Below are positions 41,974-50,906 of a stretch of DNA of 64,000 nucleotides, piece after piece (the first letter of the stretch is position 1; every line of letters begins with the position of its first letter). This DNA is from Cellulomonas sp. (GTDB lineage Bacteria > Actinomycetota > Actinomycetes > Actinomycetales > Cellulomonadaceae). The position numbers were made by a program, and so were the translations under genes. Where the stretch lies: contig NZ_JADGMY010000034.1 in the NCBI RefSeq assembly GCF_015234515.1, forward strand, positions 1 through 64,000, written 5' to 3'. The notes beneath the pieces were generated by a model. The model worked only from the letters and a program-made list of their open reading frames with translations. It did no database searches and was not told the origin of the DNA.

Positions 41974-42885
41974 CTAGCGGAGCCGGGCGTGCACCGCCGC
42001 CGCGACCGCGTCGGCCGCGTCCGGGACGACGTGCAGGTTGAGCGCGGGCTCGAACAGCTCGGCCTCCAGCAGGACCTGCCCGTGGGCGGCGGAGTCGACC
42101 GTGTCGATGCGCGCGTACAGCGGGACGCCCAGCCCGGTGGCCTCGGCGACCGCCGCGACGACGCGCTGCGCGAACGCCGCCTCGGCGTCGGTGACGTCCA
42201 CCTGCTTCGGGTGCTCGGAGTAGACGCCGCCGATGAGGCCGCCGCCCGGTGCGAGCAGCGCCCCCTTGGCGATCGCGTGCGTGAGCCGGCCGTCGATCAC
42301 GTACAGCGCCTTCTCGCGCCCCTGCGACAGCTCGGGCACCTCGGGCTGCACCATCACCACGCCGCCGCCGTCGAGGATGCGGGCCGCCAGGGCGAGCGCG
42401 CGGGCGTCGTCGGCGCGGAACAGGCCCGTGTCACGTGCAGCGGCGGACACCGCGGGCTTGAGCACGACGTGCGCGTCCGGCGCGGAACCGGCGAGGTCCG
42501 CGCGCACGTCGTCGAGCGACGTCCGGTACGTCGTCGGGACGACGTCGACGCCGAGGCCGGCGAGCTGCGACAGGTACCGCTTGTCGAGGTTCCACCGCAC
42601 GAGCGCCGGCGGGTTGAGCACCTGCGTCACGGACCCGGCGTGGTCGAGCCACGCGAGGAACTCCGGCAGCCGCTCGGGGTAGTCCCACGGGCTGCGCAGC
42701 ACGAGCAGCTCGTAGGCGGACCAGTCCACGCTCGCGTCGTGCCACACGGTCGCGTGCGCGTCGACCCCGCGGGCCCGCAGGGCGGCGACGAGCGGCGCGG
42801 TGTCGTGGTCGGGGTCCTCGACAGGGTAGGAGTCGGTGACGACGACACCCACGCGGGTGCCCGGTCGTGAAGGCGTCGTGCTCAC
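41974..42885 (-). CDS. ATP-grasp domain protein
   Basis: A 303-residue enzyme. The N-terminal third is a Rossmann-like pre-ATP-grasp region (RVGVVVTDSYPVEDPDHD, YELLVLRSPWDYPERLPEFLAWL). The ATP-grasp region shows NLDKRYLSQLAGLGVDVVPTTY, VVLKPAVSAAARDT (Lys for ATP), VVMVQPEVPELSQGREKALYVIDG and YARIDTVDSAAHGQVLLEAELFEPALNL, the last carrying the Mg-binding Glu and Asn. This matches RimK-like/glutathione-synthetase-like ATP-grasp proteins of actinobacteria, whose substrates are mostly unknown; the enzymes ligate a carboxylate to an amine. GTG 42885 was chosen since it precedes RVGVVVTDSYP; a GAGC-type Shine-Dalgarno is weak. Confidence 0.8.
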   Translation of the reverse strand: MSTTPSRPGTRVGVVVTDSYPVEDPDHDTAPLVAALRARGVDAHATVWHDASVDWSAYELLVLRSPWDYPERLPEFLAWLDHAGSVTQVLNPPALVRWNLDKRYLSQLAGLGVDVVPTTYRTSLDDVRADLAGSAPDAHVVLKPAVSAAARDTGLFRADDARALALAARILDGGGVVMVQPEVPELSQGREKALYVIDGRLTHAIAKGALLAPGGGLIGGVYSEHPKQVDVTDAEAAFAQRVVAAVAEATGLGVPLYARIDTVDSAAHGQVLLEAELFEPALNLHVVPDAADAVAAAVHARLR

Positions 42886-42945
42886 CTGCGGCACCTTACG
42901 TGGGGTCGGGCCGCGTGCGCGCGTGCCCGAGTAGGGTCGCGCGTC

Positions 42946-44331
42946 GTGAGCACCGAGGGCGAGCCGTCGACGCAGCCGCGGGACACGGCGCAGGGGCGGC
43001 GCGGGCTCGTCGTGGGAGCTGTCGCCGCGCTCGTGCTGCTGGGGGTCGGATGGCTGGTGGTCCGCGACGCGCCGCCGGCGGGCGACCGTGGCTGCTGGGT
43101 CCACGGGGACGACGGGCGGCCTCCCGCAGCCGTGACCGAGGCGGCCGGACGCCTGCGCGAGGGCGTCCCGGCCGAGGTGGCGTCCCTCGAGGTCGCGTGC
43201 CGCCTCGCGGTGGAGGCGCTGTCGGCGGACCCCGGCGCTCCGGACGTGCGCGACGACCCGGCCTCCTGGGTCGTGGGCGTGGACGCCGAGCCGCCGCGGG
43301 TCGAGGGAGTCGTGGCGGCGGCCCGCGCCCTCCTGGCCGCGGCGCCCCCCGACGCGCCCTTCGCGTGGGACCTGCGCGTGCGGGACGCGGCCCGGTCCCT
43401 GGAGGTCGTGCTCGCTGCCGGCGGCGACGCGGGTCTCGTGGCGGACGCCGTGGCGGTGCGGCTCGTCCCCGGGGTCGTCGAGACGTGGTTCGGTGTCGAC
43501 GGCGGCACGGTCACGGTCGCGTCGGCGGGTGACGTCGTGCCGGTGCTCCGGGCCACCGCGGGGCGGGACCTGCCGGTGACGACCGTGACGACCGGCGACC
43601 CGTGGGTCGAGGTCCGCCAGGTGAACCCCGGGACGTGGCCCGAGGAGGACGCGGTGGCGCTCGCGTTCGACGTCGCGAGCTGGGACGGCGTGTGGCGCGT
43701 CCTGCTCGACGGGGGTGAGCCCGCGTCGACCACCCTGACGGTGGAGGTCGAGGACGACGCCCAGCGTGCCTACGTCGTCTCGCGTCTCGAGGCCCTGGTC
43801 GCGGCCCCGCGCGTGTCGTTCCGGGTGGCGTCGCCCGCCGCCGCGGTCGAGGGACTCGTGGGTGGCCCGCCACCGGCACCGCACGTGCCGGCGGCCGACG
43901 GCGTGCCGGCGTGCACGGGTGCGGAGCTCGACGTCGCGGTGCTGGGGACCGACGCGGCGGCCGGGTCGCGCTTCCTCTTCCTCGGCGCCACGCACGCGGG
44001 CGTGCAGCCGTGCGTCCTGCAGGGCGTCCCGGGGCTGGCGTTCACGCGTGCGTCCGGGACGCCCACGCCGGACCTGACGCAGCTGCCCGACCGCGGCACA
44101 GCGCCCGTCGTCGTGCTGGCGCCGGGCGCCTCGGTGCGGTCGGAGGTGCGGTGGGGTGCGATGTCGACGACGCAGGATCCCGACGTCGCCGTCGCGGTCA
44201 CCGTGCAGCCCGTTCCCGGCGGGCCGGCCGTCGACCTCGCACTGCCCATGGACCTGGACGTGCTCGCGGGTGCCACCGTGAAGGTCCGACCGTGGGACGT
44301 CGGCGGGGAGCTCCCCGAGGCCGGGCGCTGA
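42946..44331 (+). CDS. Membrane-anchored DUF4232 protein
   Basis: A 461-residue protein. Residues 20-40 form one transmembrane helix (LVVGAVAALVLLGVGWLVV), the remainder being outside. About 300 residues with Val/Ala/Asp-rich repeats follow (for example WVVGVDAEPPRVEGVVAAARALL), unrecognised. The C-terminal 150 residues are a DUF4232 domain: CTGAELDVAVLG, FLGATHAGVQPCVLQGVPGLAF and VVLAPGASVRSEVRWGAM, with Cys residues that probably form a disulfide. DUF4232 occurs in actinobacterial cell-surface proteins of unknown role. GTG start 42946, 60 bases from the divergent ATP-grasp gene. Likely surface sensor or binding protein. Confidence 0.75.
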   Translation: MSTEGEPSTQPRDTAQGRRGLVVGAVAALVLLGVGWLVVRDAPPAGDRGCWVHGDDGRPPAAVTEAAGRLREGVPAEVASLEVACRLAVEALSADPGAPDVRDDPASWVVGVDAEPPRVEGVVAAARALLAAAPPDAPFAWDLRVRDAARSLEVVLAAGGDAGLVADAVAVRLVPGVVETWFGVDGGTVTVASAGDVVPVLRATAGRDLPVTTVTTGDPWVEVRQVNPGTWPEEDAVALAFDVASWDGVWRVLLDGGEPASTTLTVEVEDDAQRAYVVSRLEALVAAPRVSFRVASPAAAVEGLVGGPPPAPHVPAADGVPACTGAELDVAVLGTDAAAGSRFLFLGATHAGVQPCVLQGVPGLAFTRASGTPTPDLTQLPDRGTAPVVVLAPGASVRSEVRWGAMSTTQDPDVAVAVTVQPVPGGPAVDLALPMDLDVLAGATVKVRPWDVGGELPEAGR

Positions 44332-44352
44332 CGACCGGCGGCTGAACGGCCG

Positions 44353-44847
44353 TCAGGTGCGGCCGGCGTCGGGCGCGGTGCCCGTCGCGTGCGCGGGTGC
44401 CGTGCGGGTGACCGTCGCGAGCAGCCTGCCGAGCACCGCGAGCTCGTCGGCGTCGAGCCCGAACGCGGCACCGACGCGGGCCGGCACGTGCGCCAGCCGG
44501 TCACGCAGGGCGTGCCCCTCGTCGGTGAGCGCGACCGTGACCGAGCGCTCGTCGTCGGCCCGTCGACGGCGCTCGAGCAGGCCGCGCGCCTCGAGCCGCT
44601 TGAGCAGCGGCGAGACCGTGCCGTAGTCGAGGTGCAGCACGTCGATGACCTGGCGCACGGTCTGCTCGCCGCGGGTCCACAGCACGACGAGCACGAGGTA
44701 CTGCGGGTAGGTGAGGCCCACCGGGTCGAGCAGTCCGCGGTACACGGACGTCATCGCCCGCGAGGCCGCGTACAGGTCGAAGCAGAGCATCGTCGCCAGG
44801 GAGATGCCGTCGGTCCGCGCGTCGTCCGGGCGGGTGTCGTCGTCCAC
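44353..44847 (-). CDS. MarR family regulator (OhrR-like)
   Basis: A 164-residue regulator with the OhrR/MarR winged helix: LCFDLYAASRAMTSVYRGLLDPVGLTYPQYLVLVVLW, TVRQVIDVLHLDYGTVSPLLKRLEARGLLERRRRADDERSVTVALT. Cys near the N-terminus (MLCFDLY) is at the position of the redox-active Cys of OhrR, so peroxide sensing is plausible. GTG 44847 was chosen; the promoter TTGTGG-N16-TACACT on the minus strand ends six bases ahead, so the mRNA would be leaderless. Divergent from the alpha/beta hydrolase gene, with a palindromic operator in between at 44883-44900. Confidence 0.85.
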   Translation of the reverse strand: MDDDTRPDDARTDGISLATMLCFDLYAASRAMTSVYRGLLDPVGLTYPQYLVLVVLWTRGEQTVRQVIDVLHLDYGTVSPLLKRLEARGLLERRRRADDERSVTVALTDEGHALRDRLAHVPARVGAAFGLDADELAVLGRLLATVTRTAPAHATGTAPDAGRT

Positions 44848-44868
44848 CCCATGAGTGTAGATCACGTC

Positions 44869-45802
<934 letters not shown>

Positions 45803-45807
45803 CCCGT

Positions 45808-45852
45808 CCGTCGGTGCCGACCGCGGCGAGCAGCGCCGGTCGGCACCGACGG
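45808..45852 (+). terminator. Strong terminator after the esterase gene
   Basis: Sixteen-base perfect stem (CCGTCGGTGCCGACCG at 45808-45823 with 45837-45852) around a 13-base loop, six bases after the stop. Confidence 0.8.
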
Positions 45853-45878
45853 CCCGCCAGGCGGTGGAGGATGGGCCC

Positions 45879-46922
45879 GTGCGTGCGGTCGTGGTCGAGC
45901 GGTTCGGTGTCGTCCCCCAGGTGAGGCAGGTCCCGGACCCCGCCTGCCCCCGCGACGGCGTCGTCGTGCGCGTCGCCGCGACCGGCGTGTGCCGCAGCGA
46001 CTGGCACGCTTGGCAGGGGCACGACGACGACGTGACGCTGCCGCACGTGCCCGGCCACGAGCTGGCCGGGACGGTCGTCGAGGTCGGTCCCGACGTGCGC
46101 GGCTGGCGCGTGGGTGACGTCGTCACCGTCCCGTTCGTCATGGCCTGCGGCACGTGCACGACGTGCCGCGCGGGCGACCAGCAGGTGTGCCCGCACCAGA
46201 CGCAGCCGGGGTTCACGCAGTGGGGCTCGTTCGCCGAGCTCGTCGCGCTGGACCACGCCGACACCAACCTGGTGCGGGTCCCCGCGGGCCTCGCGCCGGT
46301 CGCTGCCGCGGCGCTCGGCTGCCGGTTCGCGACGTCCTACCGTGCGGTCACGGTCCACGCCGCCGTCCGCGCGGGCGACCAGGTCGCGGTGCTCGGTTGC
46401 GGGGGCGTGGGGCTCTCCGCGGTCATGGTGGCGGCGGCGGCCGGGGCGCACGTCGTGGCCGTCGACCCGTCACCGGTCGCCCGCGAGGCCGCCCGCGCGG
46501 CCGGTGCGCACGTGACCCTCGACCCGCGGACCGACGCCCCGGCGTCCGTGGCCGCCGCGATCGTCGAGGCCACCGGGGGAGGGGCCCACGCGACGATCGA
46601 CGCGCTCGGCAGTCCTGCCACCGCGCAGGCCGGCGTGCTCGCGCTGCGCCGCCGCGGCCGGCACGTCCAGGTGGGGCTGCTGCTGCGGGAGGACGCGTGG
46701 ACGGCGCTGCCGATGGATCGCGTCGTCGCGTGGGAGCTGTCCGTGCACGGCAGCCACGGGATGGCGGCGCACGAGTACCCGGCGATGCTCGACGCGATCG
46801 CGGCAGGACGGCTGGCGCCGGCCGGTCTGGTCGGGCGCACGACGGACCTCGAGGGTGCGGGTTCGGCACTGGCAGGGCTTCCTGCGGCGGGTGCCGCGGG
46901 GATGACCGTCGTCGTCCCCTGA
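45879..46922 (+). CDS. Zinc-dependent alcohol dehydrogenase (MDR family)
   Basis: A 347-residue medium-chain dehydrogenase. The catalytic zinc site shows GVCRSDWHAWQG (Cys) and GHELAGTVVEVG (His-Glu), the structural zinc lobe has CGTCTTCRAGDQQVC with four Cys, and the Rossmann motif is VAVLGCGGVGLSAVMVA (GxGGxG). It most resembles NAD(P)-dependent dehydrogenases of sugar alcohols or aliphatic alcohols. GTG 45879 was selected since GGAGG at 45866-45870 precedes it by 8 bases; a GTG at 45864 is less likely. It follows the terminator of the esterase gene. Substrate unknown. Confidence 0.9.
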   Translation: MRAVVVERFGVVPQVRQVPDPACPRDGVVVRVAATGVCRSDWHAWQGHDDDVTLPHVPGHELAGTVVEVGPDVRGWRVGDVVTVPFVMACGTCTTCRAGDQQVCPHQTQPGFTQWGSFAELVALDHADTNLVRVPAGLAPVAAAALGCRFATSYRAVTVHAAVRAGDQVAVLGCGGVGLSAVMVAAAAGAHVVAVDPSPVAREAARAAGAHVTLDPRTDAPASVAAAIVEATGGGAHATIDALGSPATAQAGVLALRRRGRHVQVGLLLREDAWTALPMDRVVAWELSVHGSHGMAAHEYPAMLDAIAAGRLAPAGLVGRTTDLEGAGSALAGLPAAGAAGMTVVVP

Positions 46923-47197
46923 CGCCGGGCGGCGCCGTGAGCCCGCCGCGGCGGACGCGACGCGCACGACTGTGGTTGACGTCACGTCCGGATGTCCGGT
47001 AGACCTTGCGCAGGCGACACAACGGCGTGGCGCCGAACGCAAGACCCGGGCCCGGTTCCTCGGTAAGGCCGAGTGCCCGACGTGCTCGCCGGTCGCATCG
47101 CGACGGTGGCGAGCACGTGCGGGGTGGGAGCGCAGCCACGGACGGGGCGGTCCCGGAGTGCCTCCGCGTCTGATGCTGCAGGCCTGCGGGCGTCCGC
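46923..47197 (+). other. Intergenic region with a promoter-like element and strong hairpin, possible small RNA
   Basis: About 275 bases without a recognisable gene. TTGACG (46976-46981), 18-base spacer, TAGACC (47000-47005) fits a rightward promoter, and 75 bases on lies a hairpin with arms CGTGCTCGCC (47081-47090) and 47108-47117, with an inner GTCGC/GCGAC stem. Transcript length would be about 105 bases. TGGGAGCGCAGCCA at 47125-47138 resembles a CebR site. The interpretation as RNA is tentative. Confidence 0.3.
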
Positions 47198-47977
47198 TCA
47201 GCGGCCCAGCTCGTCGATGGCCGCGACCTCCTCGGCCGTCAGCGTGAGGTCCAGCGCTGCGAGGTTCTCCTCGAGGCGCTCACGCCGCACCGACTTCGGG
47301 ATCACCACGACGTCGTGCTCGACGTGCCAGCGCAGGACCACCTGCGCGGGCGTCGCACCGTGCGCGCGGGCTGCGGCCGCGATAGGTCCGGCATCGAGGT
47401 CCGTGCGCTTCAGCGGGCTGTACCCCTCGACCACGACGCCGCGCTCGCGGTGCGCCGCCAGCAGCGCCGCGTCGTGGTCCACCGGCGAGTACGGGATCTG
47501 GTTGACCGCCGGTGCCTCGCCCGTCGCGGCGATCAGCTCGTCGATCTGGGCGATCGAGTAGTTCGACACGCCGATGGAGCGGACGTGGCCCTCGTCCCGG
47601 GCACGGCGCAGCTCCTCCCAGACGTCGGGGCGCGCCTGCCCGCCCGGCGGCCAGTGGATGAGCCACAGGTCCAGGTGGTCGGTGCCGAGCGCGGCCAGCG
47701 ACTCCATGAGCGTCTGCCGAGCGCGGTCGGCGTGGTCCGGTGGCAGCTTGGTGGTGAGGAAGACGTCGTCACGGTCGATGCCGCGGGTGGCGAGGACGCG
47801 GCCGACCTGCGCCTCGTTGCCGTAGCCGGTCGCGGTGTCGACGTGCCGGTAGCCGAGCTGCAGCGCGGTGCTGACGGCGAGCTCGGCGTCCGAGCCCTCC
47901 GACTGCCACGTGCCGAGGCCCATCACGGGGATGACGCCGCCGGGCAGGGTCAGGGTGGGAGCGGTGAAGTCGGGCAT
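47198..47977 (-). CDS. Aldo-keto reductase (2,5-diketogluconate reductase-like)
   Basis: A 259-residue AKR. The catalytic tetrad is seen as Asp 47 and Tyr 52 (HVDTATGYGNE), Lys 77 (LTTKLPP) and His 108 (LIHWPP). Other AKR motifs include GYRHVDTA, SIGVSNYSIAQIDEL and VVIPKSVRRERLEENLAALDLTL, the NADPH-binding C-terminal segment. It resembles AKR5-type reductases of keto sugars and small carbonyls. It lies 45 bases downstream of a TetR gene on the same strand, so it is probably controlled by that regulator. Start ATG 47977. Confidence 0.9.
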   Translation of the reverse strand: MPDFTAPTLTLPGGVIPVMGLGTWQSEGSDAELAVSTALQLGYRHVDTATGYGNEAQVGRVLATRGIDRDDVFLTTKLPPDHADRARQTLMESLAALGTDHLDLWLIHWPPGGQARPDVWEELRRARDEGHVRSIGVSNYSIAQIDELIAATGEAPAVNQIPYSPVDHDAALLAAHRERGVVVEGYSPLKRTDLDAGPIAAAARAHGATPAQVVLRWHVEHDVVVIPKSVRRERLEENLAALDLTLTAEEVAAIDELGR

Positions 47978-48022
47978 GCGTCCATCCTCAGGGAGGGTGG
48001 GGCGGATCGCAGGTCGGGCGGG

Positions 48023-48616
48023 TCACGCCACCGTGGGGGCCGCGACCGCCTTGTCGAGCGTCAGCAGCAGGCGGGTGACGACCGTGTGGCGGTCCTCGGT
48101 GCCGGTGCTGAGCGTGGACCATGCGAGGTAGAGCACCGACCAGACGACGCCGAGCATCCAGCCGGCGTCCATCCGGCTGTCGAGCGAGCCGTCCTGCGTC
48201 CCACGCGTGTACAGGGCGACCAGGGCGGTCTGGTTGGCCTCGTCACCCGACCAGCGCTCCTCGGGGACGGAACCCGTGAAGAGCACGGTCAGCAGGTCGC
48301 CGAGCTCCAGGTACTCCTGTGCGACGCGGAGCAGCGCCTCGCGCGCGGTGCCGTCCTCGAGGCGTGCGCGGGCGTGGGCCGCGCTGATGCTCCGGACCGC
48401 GTGTGCCCCGACGGCGTCGAGCAGGCCCTCCCGATCGGGGAAGTAGCGGTGCAGCGTGGTCCGGCCGACGTCGGCGAGGTCGGCCACGCGGCTCAGCGCG
48501 GCGGCGGGGTCCTCGGCGAGCGCACGGACGGCGGCGTCGACGATCGCCTGCCGGGTGCGCGCGCGGGCCGCCGACGTCGGTGCGGGTGCGGAGTCGGCCA
48601 CGTTCGCACGGTACAC
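48023..48616 (-). CDS. TetR family transcriptional regulator
   Basis: A 197-residue regulator. The helix-turn-helix is clear: RTRQAIVDAAVRALAEDPAAAL, RVADLADVGRTTLHRYFPDREGLLDAV. The C-terminal helical domain (TREALLRVAQEYLELGDLLTVLFTGS, MDAGWMLGVVWSVLYLAWSTLS) is the ligand pocket of the QacR/TetR type. Start GTG 48616, or 48601 (VADSAP). Divergent from a multidrug-type ABC exporter and upstream of the aldo-keto reductase, with a palindrome GGAAC-N6-GTTCC between, which argues that it represses both. Confidence 0.88.
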   Translation of the reverse strand: MYRANVADSAPAPTSAARARTRQAIVDAAVRALAEDPAAALSRVADLADVGRTTLHRYFPDREGLLDAVGAHAVRSISAAHARARLEDGTAREALLRVAQEYLELGDLLTVLFTGSVPEERWSGDEANQTALVALYTRGTQDGSLDSRMDAGWMLGVVWSVLYLAWSTLSTGTEDRHTVVTRLLLTLDKAVAAPTVA

Positions 48617-48650
48617 GGCTAACTCAGACAGGGCCGACGTTGACCGTGAC

Positions 48651-48666
48651 GGAACGCTCGTGTTCC
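48651..48666. promoter_or_regulatory. Likely TetR operator
   Basis: GGAAC-N6-GTTCC (48651-48655 and 48662-48666), a perfect inverted repeat between the TetR gene and the divergent ABC exporter gene, four bases before the exporter ATG. Confidence 0.5.
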
Positions 48667-48669
48667 ACT

Positions 48670-50490
48670 ATGGCAATGACTCAGCCCACTTTGCTAGCCG
48701 TGTCCGACTCCTCCGCCGAGGGTGCGGCCGGGGGCCGCGATCGCCTGCGCATCCTCCTGGACCTCGTCCGTCCGCACCGGCGCACGCTGACGCTCGGCCT
48801 CGTCCTGGGCCTCGCAGGGACGGGACTCTCTCTCGCGACCCCGATGGTGACCAAGTGGGTGCTCGACTCGTTGGGGACGGGCGAGTCGCTCGCGCGACCG
48901 GTTGCGTGGCTCCTCGCGCTCTTCGTCGTCGGCACGGTCGTGGGCTACGTGCAGTGGGTGGTCATGGGAACGCTGGCCGAGCGCATCGTCCTCGACGCGC
49001 GCGAGTCCCTGGTGCGCCGGTACCTGCGCGCGACGGTCGCCGCAGTGACCGGGCGGCCCAGCGGGGAGCTGGTCACGCGCGTCACGTCGGACACCGTCCT
49101 CCTGCGCGAAGCGACGTCGTCGAGCCTCGTCGGGCTCGTCAATGGCGTCGTCGCCCTCCTCGGCACGCTCGTCCTCATGGGTGTGCTGGACCGTGTCCTG
49201 CTCGGCACGACGATCGGCGCGATCGTCGTCGTCGGCGCGGTCATGGCCGTGCTGCTGCCCGGCATCGGCGCGGCCGAGAAGGCGTCGCAGGAGGCGCTGG
49301 GGCGCCTCGGCGGGACGCTCGAGGGCTCGCTGCGCGCCGTCCGGACCGTCAAGTCGAGCCGGGCCGAGTCCCGCCAGGGCGTCACGGTGCTGACCGCCGC
49401 CCGCGAGGCCCGCGACCACGCGGTGCGCGCCGTCCGGACGACCGCGCTCGCCTGGACCGTGTCGTGGGGCGGCATCCAGCTCGCGATCATCGTCATCCTC
49501 GGCCTCGGAGCCTGGCGGGTCGGCCAGGGCGAGCTGGCGGTGTCGAGCCTCGTCGCGTTCCTGCTCTACGCGTTCAACATCGTCGGACCGATCACCGAGC
49601 TCACGCAGGCGATGACGCAGCTGCAGTCCGGCATCGCTGCGGCGGCGCGCATCAGCGAGGTCGCCGCGATGGACGTCGAGCCCGACGCGCCGACGGCGCC
49701 GGACGGCGCGGGCGGCCCGCTGGGCGACGTCGACGACGTGCCGGTCCTCGAGCTGCAGGACGTCACAGCCGCTTACGGACCGGGCCTGCCGCCCGCCGTC
49801 CGCGACCTGTCGATCAGCGTGCCGCGCCGCGGTCACACCGCACTCGTCGGCCCGTCCGGCGCGGGCAAGACCACGGTGTTCTCGCTGCTGCTGCGTTTCC
49901 TCGAGCCGCAGGAGGGGCAGATCCTGCTCGACGGTCGCCCGTACGCCGCGTGGAGCCACGCCGAGGTGCGGTCACGGTTCGCGTACGTCGAGCAGGAGAC
50001 CCCCGTGGTGCCCGGCACGATCCGCGACAACCTGCTCTTCAGCAACCCGGACGCGAGCGCTGAGGAGGTGTCCGACGCGCTCGCGGCCGTCAGGCTCGAC
50101 GACGCTTTCGACGCGCTGACCGACGGGCTCGACACCCGGCTGTCGGAGACGTCGGTGTCGGGCGGTCAGCGCCAGCGCATCGCGCTCGCCCGCGCGCTGC
50201 TCTGCCGGCCGCAGGTCATGCTGCTCGACGAGGCGACCGCCCAGGTCGACGGCCTCACGGAGGCGGCGGTGCACGACGCGATCCGCGTGCTCGCGTCCAC
50301 GGGCGCGGTCGTCACCGTCGCGCACCGGCTGTCGACCGTCGTCGACGCGGACACGATCCTCGTGCTCGACGGTGGTCGCGTGCGCGCCCGTGGCACGCAC
50401 GCCGAGCTGCTCGCCTCGGACGCGCTGTACCGCGACCTCGTCGAGGCGCTGCGGATCGCGGACGCCCCGGCAGGCCTCGACGCGGGCTGA
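48670..50490 (+). CDS. Multidrug-type ABC exporter, fused membrane and ATPase domains
   Basis: A 606-residue half-transporter. Six helices (residues about 30-310) are followed by an ATPase: Walker A GPSGAGKTT, Q-loop YVEQETPVVPGTIRDNLLF, signature SVSGGQRQRIALARALL, Walker B VMLLDEATAQVD and switch His AHRLSTV. This is the ABCB/MsbA-like family, acting as dimer to expel lipophilic compounds. Starts ATG 48670 or 48676. It is divergent from the TetR regulator. The 17-base tandem duplication at its 3' end begins just inside the stop codon. Confidence 0.92.
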   Translation: MAMTQPTLLAVSDSSAEGAAGGRDRLRILLDLVRPHRRTLTLGLVLGLAGTGLSLATPMVTKWVLDSLGTGESLARPVAWLLALFVVGTVVGYVQWVVMGTLAERIVLDARESLVRRYLRATVAAVTGRPSGELVTRVTSDTVLLREATSSSLVGLVNGVVALLGTLVLMGVLDRVLLGTTIGAIVVVGAVMAVLLPGIGAAEKASQEALGRLGGTLEGSLRAVRTVKSSRAESRQGVTVLTAAREARDHAVRAVRTTALAWTVSWGGIQLAIIVILGLGAWRVGQGELAVSSLVAFLLYAFNIVGPITELTQAMTQLQSGIAAAARISEVAAMDVEPDAPTAPDGAGGPLGDVDDVPVLELQDVTAAYGPGLPPAVRDLSISVPRRGHTALVGPSGAGKTTVFSLLLRFLEPQEGQILLDGRPYAAWSHAEVRSRFAYVEQETPVVPGTIRDNLLFSNPDASAEEVSDALAAVRLDDAFDALTDGLDTRLSETSVSGGQRQRIALARALLCRPQVMLLDEATAQVDGLTEAAVHDAIRVLASTGAVVTVAHRLSTVVDADTILVLDGGRVRARGTHAELLASDALYRDLVEALRIADAPAGLDAG

Positions 50491-50515
50491 TCCGCGAGGC
50501 GGGCTGATCCGCGAG
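50482..50515 (+). repeat. 17-bp tandem duplication at the exporter stop codon
   Basis: GCGGGCTGATCCGCGAG occurs twice in direct tandem (50482-50498, 50499-50515). The stop TGA is inside the first copy; the second lies in the 3' gap. Each copy has CGCGG/CCGCG arms that can form a small hairpin. A recent slippage or duplication product. Confidence 0.8.
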
Positions 50516-50523
50516 GCGGGGCG

Positions 50524-50895
50524 TCAGGGGGGCGAGCCGCCCGGTGCCGGAGGGCCCAGCCCTGGGTGCGTCCGCCGCAGCACCGGTGGCGCCGCCCACC
50601 ACCACGACTCGGCGAGCAGCGCGCGGACCAGGTCCGTACCCGCGACGCGCAGGTCCACCAGGACGAGGTCGGTGCCCTGGTGGTGGTCGGTCGTGGAGTA
50701 CACGTCGGGGTCCTGTGCGGCGAGGGCCTGCCGCTCGCCGTCGTCCTCGACGTGCACCGTCAGCCGGTGCTCGTCCCACATCCGTGCCACGAGCCGCCGG
50801 TGGAACCAGGCGGGCGTCCCCCAGCTCAGGCGCTCGGTGACCTCCGGGAGCGCGAGCGCCAGGCGGCGCACCACGTCGAGCTCCGTGCCGGCCAC
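50524..50895 (-). CDS. MmcQ/YjbR family DNA-binding-fold protein
   Basis: A 123-residue protein of the MmcQ/YjbR (CyaY-like double-wing) family: LALALPEVTERLSWGTPAWFHRRLVARMW near the start (the LPE-x-x-E-x-x-x-W-G-x-x-x-F motif), the central LTVHVEDDGERQAL, and TDLVLVDLRVAGTDLVRALLAESWWWAAP at the end. Family members are often fused to or next to regulators and their biochemical role is unresolved, with a DNA-binding fold suggested by structures. GTG 50895 lies 11 bases after the nucleotidyltransferase stop; AAGGGCGG precedes. The two genes are thus in one transcript. Confidence 0.85.
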   Translation of the reverse strand: MAGTELDVVRRLALALPEVTERLSWGTPAWFHRRLVARMWDEHRLTVHVEDDGERQALAAQDPDVYSTTDHHQGTDLVLVDLRVAGTDLVRALLAESWWWAAPPVLRRTHPGLGPPAPGGSPP

Positions 50896-50906
50896 CCGAG
50901 CCGCCC

